52,156 bases of DNA. Source: Verrucomicrobiia bacterium. GTDB lineage: Bacteria > Omnitrophota > Omnitrophia > Omnitrophales > Aquincolibacteriaceae. The stretch's first letter is position 1. Every line of letters starts with the position of its first letter. The position numbers and the translations under genes are program-made. Where the stretch lies: contig DATJFP010000014.1 in the NCBI GenBank assembly GCA_035495615.1, positions 1-52,156 on the forward strand. Direction: 5' to 3'. This document shows positions 31,635-38,666 of the stretch, piece by piece. A model generated the notes under the pieces. It searched no databases and had not been told where the DNA came from. It worked only from the letters and a program-made list of their open reading frames with translations.

Positions 31635-31881
31635 ACGGCTCCTTTCGTGATGATGCGGCCATCCCCCCTGATCGCCGCATTATGTTTATAGAAGAACGCA
31701 AAACTAAATACTTTAAAAACCTTATATAAAAAGTTTATCATCTAGCCAAGCAGAAAGCTTGGCAGGAAGTGAAAATTTTTGATTTTTTTGATCAATTATG
31801 ATCAATAAAGATATTTATTGATCGTTTTCAAGAGGAAAAAGAGGGAGCTGCGAGAAAAAAGGAGTGCGGAATTTTGAGGTT
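31635..31881. promoter_or_regulatory. AT-rich upstream region of the giant gene with inverted repeats
   Basis: This 247-bp gap is strikingly A+T-rich compared with its surroundings and holds the putative control region of the giant gene. A perfect 10-bp inverted repeat (GATCAATAAA with a 4-nt spacer, 31800-31823) is preceded by a further GATCAAT at 31790-31796, an operator-like arrangement. A 7-bp hairpin (GCCAAGC, 31745-31763) lies closer to the start. No convincing -35/-10 pair could be fixed. Confidence 0.45.
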
Positions 31882-32205
31882 TTAGAACAGGGTTTCGGGC
31901 TTTACCGGCAAGCCTTCTTGTCCGCCCGGGATGAATGCCGCGCCGAGATCCCAGATGCCGCTGCCTGTGCGGGCAATGGCCTGGAAAGTTCCGTCGACAA
32001 AGCCCGCGGCATGGCGGACAAACGGTTTCCCCGCCTGCTCGTGATATTCCTGGATGGTGATGGGGATTTCCAGGAAGCCCGTCAGGATATTTTTGACCCC
32101 GCGGATGAGCGTGTGTTTCATGTTCTCGGTATACGTGCCTGCATAGGCGGAAGCGGATGCTCCAAGCAGCAGAACGGCCAATAAAAATGCGGTTTTTTTC
32201 TTCAT
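31882..32205 (-). CDS. TIGR04073-like exosortase system-associated secreted protein
   Basis: A 107-residue protein with a signal peptide (residues 1-22, ending AYA) and a short conserved body with RGVKNILTGFLEIPITI and a Gly/Ala-rich GFVDGTFQAIARTGSGIWDLGAAF segment, ending in PVKPETLF. RG-x-x-N-x-x-x-G-x-x-E-I-P is the signature of the small TIGR04073 family found in genomes with exosortase/PEP-CTERM-type sorting. Its molecular role is unknown. The start has a strong Shine-Dalgarno (AAGGAGGGGG). It is transcribed towards the giant gene, 248 bp away, so co-transcription is possible but separated by the inverted repeats. Confidence 0.8.
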   Translation of the reverse strand: MKKKTAFLLAVLLLGASASAYAGTYTENMKHTLIRGVKNILTGFLEIPITIQEYHEQAGKPFVRHAAGFVDGTFQAIARTGSGIWDLGAAFIPGGQEGLPVKPETLF

Positions 32206-32360
32206 AAGAGCCCCCTCCTTTTCGCGGGTTTCTTAAGTATCGGACGAAACGGAAATTTACAAAAGAATGTTTAAGTTTTAATTCGGAACGCCGTTTCTCT
32301 TACAACGTCGTCTCCAAAAACAAGCTCGTTTCATCGTTCTGAAAGATTCAGCAAACGCGC

Positions 32361-32570
32361 ATGGAACAAGATTTACCTTTAAAACCTCTTTATAGCTGCT
32401 CGAGCTGCCAATGGTCGGGCAATGAGTCCAGCTTCATCACGAAGATCCTCTCCATCATGTACCGTCCGAAGCACGACAACATCCAGGCCTTCAAGCAGAT
32501 CAAGTGTCCGAAGTGTCACAATCTCGTGACCATCATTTTCGAGACGCTCGACGGCTCCATCGCCAAGTAA
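32361..32570 (+). CDS. Small zinc-ribbon protein
   Basis: A 69-residue protein with two Cys pairs, CSSC near residue 13 and CPKC near residue 49, spaced as in a zinc-ribbon. The middle is basic (MYRPKHD, FKQIKCPKC) and the C terminus is a short strand (LVTIIFETLDG). It is divergent from the preceding gene. The ribosome site is weak. The Cys pattern supports this strand over an overlapping open frame on the other strand. Function unknown; possibly nucleic acid binding. Confidence 0.6.
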   Translation: MEQDLPLKPLYSCSSCQWSGNESSFITKILSIMYRPKHDNIQAFKQIKCPKCHNLVTIIFETLDGSIAK

Positions 32571-32647
32571 ATTCTCTGCGATTAAATTCCGCGGTTTTGC
32601 GGCACACGCTTCCATGCTTTCAACGGGCATTGTGCACTCATGCCTAG

Positions 32648-32673
32648 GGGGACAGGTCTAAAGACCCGTCCCC
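32648..32673. repeat. Long hairpin, REP-like
   Basis: A 12-bp stem with one mismatch and a 2-nt loop (GGGGACAGGTCT on the left arm) lies between two converging genes, the zinc ribbon and the aminotransferase. There is no following T-run, so it looks more like a dispersed REP-type palindrome or an RNA end-stabiliser than a classical terminator. Confidence 0.5.
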
Positions 32674-32694
32674 GTCCATGCATCCGTGAGGCAA

Positions 32695-34023
32695 TTAAAG
32701 GCGGGAAAACACGCCCTCTAAAATCTCGAGGGCCACGTCCACGTCTTTCTTGGACGCGATGAGCGGCGGGGAAAAACGGATGGAGGTCTCGCCGCAAGGA
32801 AGCAGCAGGAGTCCCTTTTCGAACGCGCCCTGCACGATGCGGTCGCGCAGCGCGGGCGCCGGCTCTTTGGTCGCTCGGTTTTTGACGATTTCGATGGCGC
32901 ACATAAGCCCAAGTCCCCGCGCGTCGCCGATCGAGAGAAAGCGGCGGCTTAAACTTTCCAGGCCCGCCAGCAAATACTTCCCCACGACTTCGGAGTTTTT
33001 CAGGAGCTTGGTTTCCAAAAGATCGATCGTTTCCAGCGCGGCCACGCAGGCCAGCGGATTCCCGCCGAACGTGTTCGCATGCGCGCCCGGTTCCCAATCC
33101 ATGACTTCGCCGCGTGCGATGATGGCGCCGAGCGGCATGCCGGAGGCAATGCCCTTGGCCACGGTGATGATATCCGGCTCCACGTTCCAATGTTCGATCG
33201 CGAACATCTTGCCCGTGCGCCCCATGCCTGACTGCACTTCGTCGGCGATGAGGAGAATCCCGTATTTGCGCGTGAGCTCGCGCAGCTTGGGATGGAAGGT
33301 CGGCGGCGGGACCACATACCCCCCCTCGCCCTGCACGGGTTCCACGATGATGGCCGCGACTTCGCTCGGCGGAATCGTTTTCTTGAACAGCACTTCCTCG
33401 ATGTAACGCACGCATTCTTCCCCGTATTTCAGCGGATCCTGATGTTTGCAGTTCCGGTAAAAATACGGGTATTCCACATGCGTGACGCCGGGCACGAGCG
33501 GCCCGAACTTCTGCTTCTGAATGATCTTGCTGCCGGTCAGGGAAAGCGCGCCCATGGTGCGGCCGTGAAAAGCGCCGAAAAAGGCAATCATCTTTTCCCT
33601 TCCGGTCTTATAGCGCGCCAGCTTGAACGCGGCCTCAACCGATTCCGTGCCGGAATTGGTGAAAAAGACTTTTTTGACGCCTTTGCCCGGCGTGAGCGCC
33701 CCGAGTTTTTCCGCGAGCTTGACCTGCGCCTCGTAATAAAAATCCGTGCCCGACATGTGGATGAGCCGCGCCGCCTGTTTTTGCAGCGCCTTCACGACGC
33801 GAGGATGGCAATGGCCCGTGGACGTCACCGCGATGCCCGCCGTGAAATCCAGGAAGCGGTTACCGTCCGTATCGGTAATCCACATGCCTCTCCCCTTGTC
33901 CGCGACAAGAGGATACGAACGGGTATACGAGGGCGACACGACCGCCGCGTCGCGCTTCAGAAGTTTGCGGGCGTTGGGTCCCGGCAGGGACGTTTTGATT
34001 TTAGGCTTCGTGAACTTGCTCAT
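32695..34023 (-). CDS. Class III PLP-dependent aminotransferase (GABA/lysine/acetylornithine type)
   Basis: A 442-residue enzyme of the usual length for omega-amino acid aminotransferases. Visible features are FTNSGTESVEAAFKLAR (PLP phosphate binding), FHGRTMGALSLT, the aspartate strand LLIADEVQSGMGRTG, the Schiff-base lysine Lys290 in ITVAKGIASGMPLGA, and HANTFGGNPLAC. It transfers a terminal amino group to 2-oxoglutarate; the donor (GABA, lysine or another diamine-derived acid) cannot be told from sequence. Its start overlaps the stop of the aldehyde dehydrogenase gene by 4 bp, so the two are translated together and probably act in sequence, the aminotransferase making a semialdehyde that the dehydrogenase oxidises. 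Confidence 0.88.
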   Translation of the reverse strand: MSKFTKPKIKTSLPGPNARKLLKRDAAVVSPSYTRSYPLVADKGRGMWITDTDGNRFLDFTAGIAVTSTGHCHPRVVKALQKQAARLIHMSGTDFYYEAQVKLAEKLGALTPGKGVKKVFFTNSGTESVEAAFKLARYKTGREKMIAFFGAFHGRTMGALSLTGSKIIQKQKFGPLVPGVTHVEYPYFYRNCKHQDPLKYGEECVRYIEEVLFKKTIPPSEVAAIIVEPVQGEGGYVVPPPTFHPKLRELTRKYGILLIADEVQSGMGRTGKMFAIEHWNVEPDIITVAKGIASGMPLGAIIARGEVMDWEPGAHANTFGGNPLACVAALETIDLLETKLLKNSEVVGKYLLAGLESLSRRFLSIGDARGLGLMCAIEIVKNRATKEPAPALRDRIVQGAFEKGLLLLPCGETSIRFSPPLIASKKDVDVALEILEGVFSRL

Positions 34024-35507
34024 GATGGCTCGGTATCGATCTGGGCTTTCTGTAGCTTGCCTGAATAGTCAATGTAAACGCTTTTCCATTCACTAAAAAT
34101 GTCCAATCCGTGCTCGCCGGCTTCGCGGTGGCCGTTGCCCGTGTCTTTGACGCCGCCGAACGGCATGTGCACTTCCGCGCCGATCGTGGGGCCGTTGATG
34201 TAGGTGATCCCGGCTTCAATGTCTCGGATCGCCTTCATGGCCGCGTTGACATCGCGCGTGTAAATCGAGGACGAAAGGCCGTAGGCCGTGTCGTTGATCT
34301 GCTTCAGCGCGTCTTCCAGGTCGCTCACCGGCATGATGCAGACCACAGGCCCGAAAATTTCTTCTTTCATGATGCGCATGGAAGGCTTCACTCCGGTAAA
34401 AACCGTGGGCTGGAAAAAATAGCCGTGCGAAAGGCCCGGGCCTTTGGCCGGACCGCCGCCGCATTCGATCTTCGCGCCTTCGCGCTCGCCGAGTTTCACG
34501 TAATCGGTCACGCGCTCGAGCTGGTCCGCGTTGACGAGCGGCCCCACCTGCACCCGGGGATCCATCCCGTCGCCCAGTCGCATCCTGCGGGCGCCGGCCA
34601 CCATCTTGCGTTTGAACGACTCGTAGACTTTTTTCTGCACGTAGATGCGGCTGGTCGCGGTACAGCGCTGGCCCGCGGTCCCGAAAGCGCCCCACAAGGC
34701 GCCTTCCAGCGCGAGGTCCACGTCCGCATCGTCCATGACGATCTGCGCGTTCTTGCCGCCCAGCTCCAGCGAACAGCGCTTCAGCGTGCGGCCGCATTCG
34801 GCCGCGATCTTGCGCCCGGTTTCACTCGAGCCGGTAAAAGAAATCAAGCGCACGTCCGGATGCCGCACGAGCGCGGCTCCGGTTTCCGGGCCTCCGAGCA
34901 CCACATTCAGGACGCCGTCCGGAAGCCCGGCCTCGGTAAGAATTTCGGCGAAACGGATCGCTGTTGCGGGCGTGTCTTCCGCGGGTTTCAGCACCACGGT
35001 ATTGCCGCAGAGGAGCGCGGGAAAAGATTTCCAGGAAGGAATGGCGACGGGGAAATTCCACGGCGTGATGAGGCCGCACACGCCGAGAGGCTGGCGCACG
35101 CTCATCACGAATTTATTTTTCAATTCGCTGGTGGTCGTCTTGCCGAAAAGGCGGCGGCCTTCGCCGGCCATGTAGAAAGCCATGTCGACAGCTTCCTGCA
35201 CATCACCCTCGGCTTCTTTCAGGACCTTGCCCATTTCGCGCGTCATGAGCCGAGCCAGGCTCTTTTTCTCTTTTTCGAAAAGCAGTCCCGCGCGGAACAG
35301 GATGTCGCCGCGCTTGGGCGGCGGCACAAGGTGCCAGGATTCATAAGCCGCGGCCGCCGCGCGCACCGCGGCGTCCACGTCGCGGGCGTCGGAATCCGGA
35401 AAAGAGGCCAGAACCTGGCGCGTGTCCGCGGGGTTGGTGTCTTTGAGCAGGCGGCCGCTCTTCGAGGCCTTCTTTTTCCCGCCGATAAAATTTTTGAGTT
35501 GAGCCAC
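34020..35507 (-). CDS. NAD(P)-dependent aldehyde dehydrogenase
   Basis: An ALDH-superfamily enzyme with all catalytic features: TPWNFPVAIPSWK (cofactor binding), FTGSSETGR, general base Glu in LELGGKN, nucleophile Cys282 in FGTAGQRCTATSR, and EEIFGPV. The GTG at 35507 was chosen because it puts NFIGGK at the N terminus, as in relatives, and a GGGA site lies upstream. An earlier GTG at 35555 in the same frame would overlap surE by 25 bp and has no ribosome site. The sequence fits semialdehyde dehydrogenases (succinate, 2-oxoglutarate or aminoadipate semialdehyde). The neighbouring aminotransferase supports oxidation of an amino-acid-derived semialdehyde. Confidence 0.88.
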   Translation of the reverse strand: MAQLKNFIGGKKKASKSGRLLKDTNPADTRQVLASFPDSDARDVDAAVRAAAAAYESWHLVPPPKRGDILFRAGLLFEKEKKSLARLMTREMGKVLKEAEGDVQEAVDMAFYMAGEGRRLFGKTTTSELKNKFVMSVRQPLGVCGLITPWNFPVAIPSWKSFPALLCGNTVVLKPAEDTPATAIRFAEILTEAGLPDGVLNVVLGGPETGAALVRHPDVRLISFTGSSETGRKIAAECGRTLKRCSLELGGKNAQIVMDDADVDLALEGALWGAFGTAGQRCTATSRIYVQKKVYESFKRKMVAGARRMRLGDGMDPRVQVGPLVNADQLERVTDYVKLGEREGAKIECGGGPAKGPGLSHGYFFQPTVFTGVKPSMRIMKEEIFGPVVCIMPVSDLEDALKQINDTAYGLSSSIYTRDVNAAMKAIRDIEAGITYINGPTIGAEVHMPFGGVKDTGNGHREAGEHGLDIFSEWKSVYIDYSGKLQKAQIDTEPS

Positions 35508-35530
35508 GGTCAGTCCCGCAGGGTTAAAGG

Positions 35531-36292
35531 TTACAAGGACTGTTTCTTGAGCCACGCTTCGAAGACGCGCATGGCGTGATAGGCCGTCACGTCGAGCTTG
35601 AGAGGCGTCAGCGAAATATACCCGTCGACCACCGCTTCTTCGTCGCTCGTGCCGTCCGGATCGTACAGCTCGATTTCGCCGGCCAGCGAATAGACTCTCT
35701 TGCCTTCATGCTCTTTCTCTTTGACGAACTCTTCGACGAAACGCGACGAGGCCTGCTTGGTAATTTTGATCCCGCGTATTTGATCGGCCGTAAGCGGCGG
35801 GATATTCACATTGAGCAGCACGTCGGGCGGAAAGAGGCCGCCGCGGTGCCCTTCGATCAAAAGGCTCGCGATCCAGGCGCTTGGCCCGAAATCGTCAAAC
35901 TCACGGCTGCAGAGCGACAGCGCCATGGCCGGCACGCGGTTGATCAGGCCTTCGCGCGCCGCGGAGATCGTGCCCGAATAATAAACGCTGACGCCCGTGT
36001 TCGCGCCCAGGTTCACGCCCGAGACAATGAGATCCGGCGCGAATTCGCGCAGCTCTGCGATGGCGAACTTCACGCAGTCCGCGGGCGTGCCGTGCACCAT
36101 GAAATGCGGGATGCCTTTGAGACGGTATTCCTCGACACGCAGTTTCTGTCCGAGAGAAATGGAATGGCTCGAGGCGGAACGTTCGCTGGCGGGAGCGACC
36201 ACAATGGGATTGACGCCGGCAGGAATGGCGGCTACAAGCGCCTTGATGCCGGGGGCCTGGATGCCATCGTCGTTCGTATAAATGATATTCAT
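35531..36292 (-). CDS. surE: 5'/3'-nucleotidase SurE
   Basis: A 253-residue protein starting MNIIYTNDDGIQAPGI, the diagnostic SurE N terminus with the metal-binding Asp-Asp pair. Further conserved segments are VVAPASERSASSHSI, HGTPADCVKFAI, the SGVNLGANTGVSVYYSGT loop with metal-binding Asn, and REGLINRVPAMALS. SurE hydrolyses nucleoside 5'- and 3'-monophosphates and short polyphosphate in the cytoplasm and is linked to stationary-phase survival. Length and motifs are normal. The gene is the first of a minus-strand cluster with the aldehyde dehydrogenase (24 bp from stop to its GTG) and aminotransferase. Confidence 0.95.
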   Translation of the reverse strand: MNIIYTNDDGIQAPGIKALVAAIPAGVNPIVVAPASERSASSHSISLGQKLRVEEYRLKGIPHFMVHGTPADCVKFAIAELREFAPDLIVSGVNLGANTGVSVYYSGTISAAREGLINRVPAMALSLCSREFDDFGPSAWIASLLIEGHRGGLFPPDVLLNVNIPPLTADQIRGIKITKQASSRFVEEFVKEKEHEGKRVYSLAGEIELYDPDGTSDEEAVVDGYISLTPLKLDVTAYHAMRVFEAWLKKQSL

Positions 36293-36360
36293 GCCGGAAG
36301 TAAGCCGTTGTAAAGCGATGATCGGGACGTTTCGAGAACGTGCGTTTTGTTAGGTTCTCT

Positions 36361-37131
36361 TCAAGTATAGCATACGCCGTAATTCGCAAGGCGTATGCCC
36401 CACTCCGGCAGCTTTTTCTTCCAGACGGAAGAACGGAAAAGGTCCCTTTCTTTGTCGCGGCCGTGGGTGAAGGAGCTGAGCGCCTTCAGGTCGCGGTCAA
36501 TGCGCCCGGGATGGCACATCACTTCATTGAGGCCTTCGGGAAGTTTCCGCAGCACGGTCTCGAGCGAGGCCTTGCGCCAGAAACCTTTCGGGTCGAGGTC
36601 GCCCAAAACACGGTCCACGGTTTTCACTCCTTTATAGACCGGGGCCCCGGACTTTGCGGATTTCATGAGGGCCGAACGCCGGACGGGAAGCCGGAAGCGT
36701 TTCGCCACCGCGATGAGCGCCTCGAGATAAAGCGGATGATCGTGCATCTGATGATGCGTGTCCAGATGCGTGGGAAGCCGCTCGAAGACATGCCGGAAAA
36801 GAAGCACCTGCGCGGCATATTCCTTCACCAAATCTTTTTTCAGCGGCAGTTTCGCGAGCTGGTCGCCTCGCCTGCGGAATTTCCCTTCCGCGTCCGTGAG
36901 CGACGGCACTTGCGAAGGCCTGGACACAGGGCGTCCGAGCGTCACGTTCAGATGCACGCCCACGCCGAGCGCCTTGCGCTTTTTGATCGCGCGGATTTCC
37001 GCGGGCCGGATGGGAAGGTTCGCCATGAAGGTCGTGCTGGAAACAATGCCCGTGTCGTGCGCGGCGAGAATGGCGGCTGTCACGCCGGGCGTCAGGTTGC
37101 AGTCGTCGGCATTGACGATGAGCGTTTTCAC
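36361..37131 (-). CDS. YdjC/ChbG-family carbohydrate deacetylase
   Basis: A 256-residue protein with the YdjC signature: LIVNADDCNLTPGVTAAI (metal-binding Asp pair near residues 9-10), IVSSTTFMANLP, LGVGVHLNVTLGRPV, HLDTHHQMHDHP (metal-binding His) and EVMCHPGRID. The family removes acetyl groups from N-acetylated sugars such as diacetylchitobiose or hopanoid-linked GlcNAc. The GTG at 37131 was chosen: it overlaps the acpS stop as GTGA and has GGGG 7 nt upstream. A longer in-frame start at 37161 would run 34 bp into acpS. Confidence 0.88.
   Translation of the reverse strand: MKTLIVNADDCNLTPGVTAAILAAHDTGIVSSTTFMANLPIRPAEIRAIKKRKALGVGVHLNVTLGRPVSRPSQVPSLTDAEGKFRRRGDQLAKLPLKKDLVKEYAAQVLLFRHVFERLPTHLDTHHQMHDHPLYLEALIAVAKRFRLPVRRSALMKSAKSGAPVYKGVKTVDRVLGDLDPKGFWRKASLETVLRKLPEGLNEVMCHPGRIDRDLKALSSFTHGRDKERDLFRSSVWKKKLPEWGIRLANYGVCYT
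36364..36372 (-). promoter_or_regulatory. Possible extended -10 promoter of the surE cluster
   Basis: On the minus strand TGCTATACT forms an extended -10 element about 70 bp before the surE start, overlapping the 3' end of the upstream deacetylase gene. A recognisable -35 at proper distance is lacking. Confidence 0.3.
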
Positions 37132-37544
37132 CGGGAACCCCGCTTTGTTTTGGAAGGGCACAGAAGAACGACGGTCGCAACCGCGAATTCGCGCTCATGC
37201 GCGAGCGACAGCTCGATCCGCGCGCGCGCGGGAAATCCCAGTTTTTTCCGCGCGGCCGGGGACAGATGAAGGAACGGCTTGCCCCCGTTTTCTTTCCGCA
37301 CCTCGATCTGGTTCAAGGCGACACCGCGGGAAACCGGGTTCTTCGTCACCGGCGTGCAGGCCTTGATGAAGGCCTCTTTGGCGGCAAAGCGCGCGGCCAG
37401 ATGCTCGTATTTCATTTTGCGCGGAAGGCAGTAGGCGCGCTCGGAGACGCTGAAAATGCGGTTTAAAAACCGGGCTCCCTGCGCCTCGGCCGCTTGCTGC
37501 AGGCGGCGGACGCTGACGAGATCGATGCCCTGGTAGAGCTCCAC
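37128..37544 (-). CDS. acpS: Holo-[acyl-carrier-protein] synthase
   Basis: A 138-residue phosphopantetheinyl transferase of the AcpS type, which transfers the 4'-phosphopantetheine arm of CoA to acyl carrier protein. It has the Mg-binding GIDLVSVRR motif near the N terminus, SERAYCLP, the second catalytic block HLAARFAAKEAFIKA, and a C-terminal SLAHEREFAVATVV strand. Length is slightly above the usual 120-130 because of a basic tail. It starts 1 bp after the stop of the membrane-anchored HTH gene and overlaps the deacetylase start by 4 bp, so the three are one transcription unit. Confidence 0.93.
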   Translation of the reverse strand: MELYQGIDLVSVRRLQQAAEAQGARFLNRIFSVSERAYCLPRKMKYEHLAARFAAKEAFIKACTPVTKNPVSRGVALNQIEVRKENGGKPFLHLSPAARKKLGFPARARIELSLAHEREFAVATVVLLCPSKTKRGSR

Positions 37545-37545
37545 T

Positions 37546-37845
37546 TCAGCTCCTTACGAGAAGGTAAACCAGAGCCCCGACGAGGATGAGCGAGATGATG
37601 TAGAAATTGTTGAAGCGCCAGAAATCGTAGGCGTGGGACAGGATGCCGGCGCGGACTTGTTTCTTCTTCTGGGTGCCGGGCGCGAGCTCGTAGCGGAGAT
37701 TGAGGACTTCTTCTTTGCGGAACCGGAGGTAGGTGCCCCCGATCTTGTACGCATGCAGCTTTCCCTGGCCGATGAACTTTTCGATCTGCTGCTGTTCGAT
37801 TTCCAGGTAGCTTTTGACTTCTTCCAAAGTCAGCATGTTATTCAT
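37546..37845 (-). CDS. Excisionase/MerR-like HTH protein with C-terminal membrane anchor
   Basis: A 99-residue protein. Residues 4-52 (LTLEEVKSYLEIEQQQIEKF followed by GKLHAYKIGG and FRKEEVLNL) match the helix-turn-helix of the excisionase-like HTH_17 class. Residues 77-97 (NNFYIISLILVGALVYLLV) are one transmembrane helix at the very C terminus. A DNA-binding domain tethered to the membrane is unusual. The same HTH type occurs in the preceding bactofilin gene. It has a ribosome site AAGGTG and is followed within 1 bp by acpS. Confidence 0.78.
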   Translation of the reverse strand: MNNMLTLEEVKSYLEIEQQQIEKFIGQGKLHAYKIGGTYLRFRKEEVLNLRYELAPGTQKKKQVRAGILSHAYDFWRFNNFYIISLILVGALVYLLVRS

Positions 37846-37940
37846 GGATTCACACCTTTGACGCCCAATGGATTACCTCCGTTGCCGGAGGCGGAAAGGA
37901 AAACACAGCGGACAATTTCAGACGACCGCGAAACGCAGGA

Positions 37941-38477
37941 CTACGAGCGATTGCTCTCTTCTTGGATCCAGCGGTCGACCGCCGACTTGCTGAAGAGCCA
38001 GGAACCTTTTTCGTTTCTCGCGGGAATCTTTTTGCTCGAGGCCCATTCTTCCACGACACGGGACTCCACTTCGAGGTAATGAGATACGTCCTTCAGCGTC
38101 ATGGTGACGTCCGAAGCCTCGCCGGTGGGATTGCCGTTCAACATGGAAAGCTGGCCTTCGATGATGGCGCCTTCGGTGACGCTCAGGCGCGGGGTGCTGA
38201 TGTTCCCTTTGATGACCGCGGGAGAAATGACGGAAACGCTCTGGGTGGCATTGATATCGCCTGTGACCTTGCCGGCGATAATGATCTTGTCACCGTCGAT
38301 ATTCGCCTTCACCTTGGCGTTTTCGCCGATGGTAAGATTGCCGCGCGTATCGAGCTTGCCCTCGAAGCTGCCATTGATGCGGAGATTGACAGGGTCTTTA
38401 AAAGCAATCGTCCCCTGCATGCTCGCGTCGACGTCGAGGATTTTTTCTTCCGTCAGGTCTTTTTCCTTTTTGGCCAT
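37941..38477 (-). CDS. Bactofilin fused to a C-terminal excisionase-like HTH domain
   Basis: A 178-residue protein. Residues about 14-118 are a bactofilin (DUF583) beta-helix core, with a regular run of short strands: TIAFKDPVNLRINGSFEG, LTIGENAKVKANI, KIIIAGKVTGDI, VSVISPAVIKGNI and LSVTEGAIIEGQL. Bactofilins polymerise without nucleotide into filaments at the inner face of the membrane and guide cell-wall enzymes and cell shape. Residues 124-174 (LKDVSHYLEVESRVVEEWAS, later WLFSKSAVDRWIQEE) form an HTH_17-type helix-turn-helix. The fusion is odd and suggests a polymer that binds DNA or a protein partner. A strong AAAGGAG site precedes the ATG. Confidence 0.88.
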   Translation of the reverse strand: MAKKEKDLTEEKILDVDASMQGTIAFKDPVNLRINGSFEGKLDTRGNLTIGENAKVKANIDGDKIIIAGKVTGDINATQSVSVISPAVIKGNISTPRLSVTEGAIIEGQLSMLNGNPTGEASDVTMTLKDVSHYLEVESRVVEEWASSKKIPARNEKGSWLFSKSAVDRWIQEESNRS

Positions 38478-38617
38478 AAAGAGTCTCCTTTGGGGGCGTT
38501 GAAGGCCCCTTCATTATCCATATTTCATCGGGGCTGTAAAGGAAAAACCCGGTGGGTCAAGAAACCGCAATTTTGACCGAAAATCTTTAAGTGGCCTTGG
38601 GTTGCAACGGCCGCCTT

Positions 38618-38645
38618 TTGATTTTTTTGCCAGTCAGGTTAAAAT
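38618..38645 (+). promoter_or_regulatory. Probable sigma70-type promoter of the transglutaminase-ABC-M16 cluster
   Basis: TTGATT at 38618-38623 and TAAAAT at 38640-38645 are 16 bp apart and lie about 20 bp before the ribosome site (GGAG at 38652-38655) of the gene starting at 38667. Confidence 0.4.
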
Positions 38646-38666
38646 ATTTCCGGAGCTTGAAACACG

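Noticed and set aside
1-31634. Possibility that the region is several genes separated by frameshifts
   Set aside because: Motifs checked from 5 to 31634 all share one codon phase and no stop interrupts them.
32379-32630. 83-codon minus-strand frame opposite the zinc-ribbon gene
   Set aside because: It shows no motif, while the plus strand has two well-spaced Cys pairs.
36370-36398. 9-bp inverted repeat GCATACGCC at the end of the deacetylase gene as terminator
   Set aside because: It lies largely within the coding sequence and is not followed by a T-run; it may be fortuitous or part of the surE promoter area.
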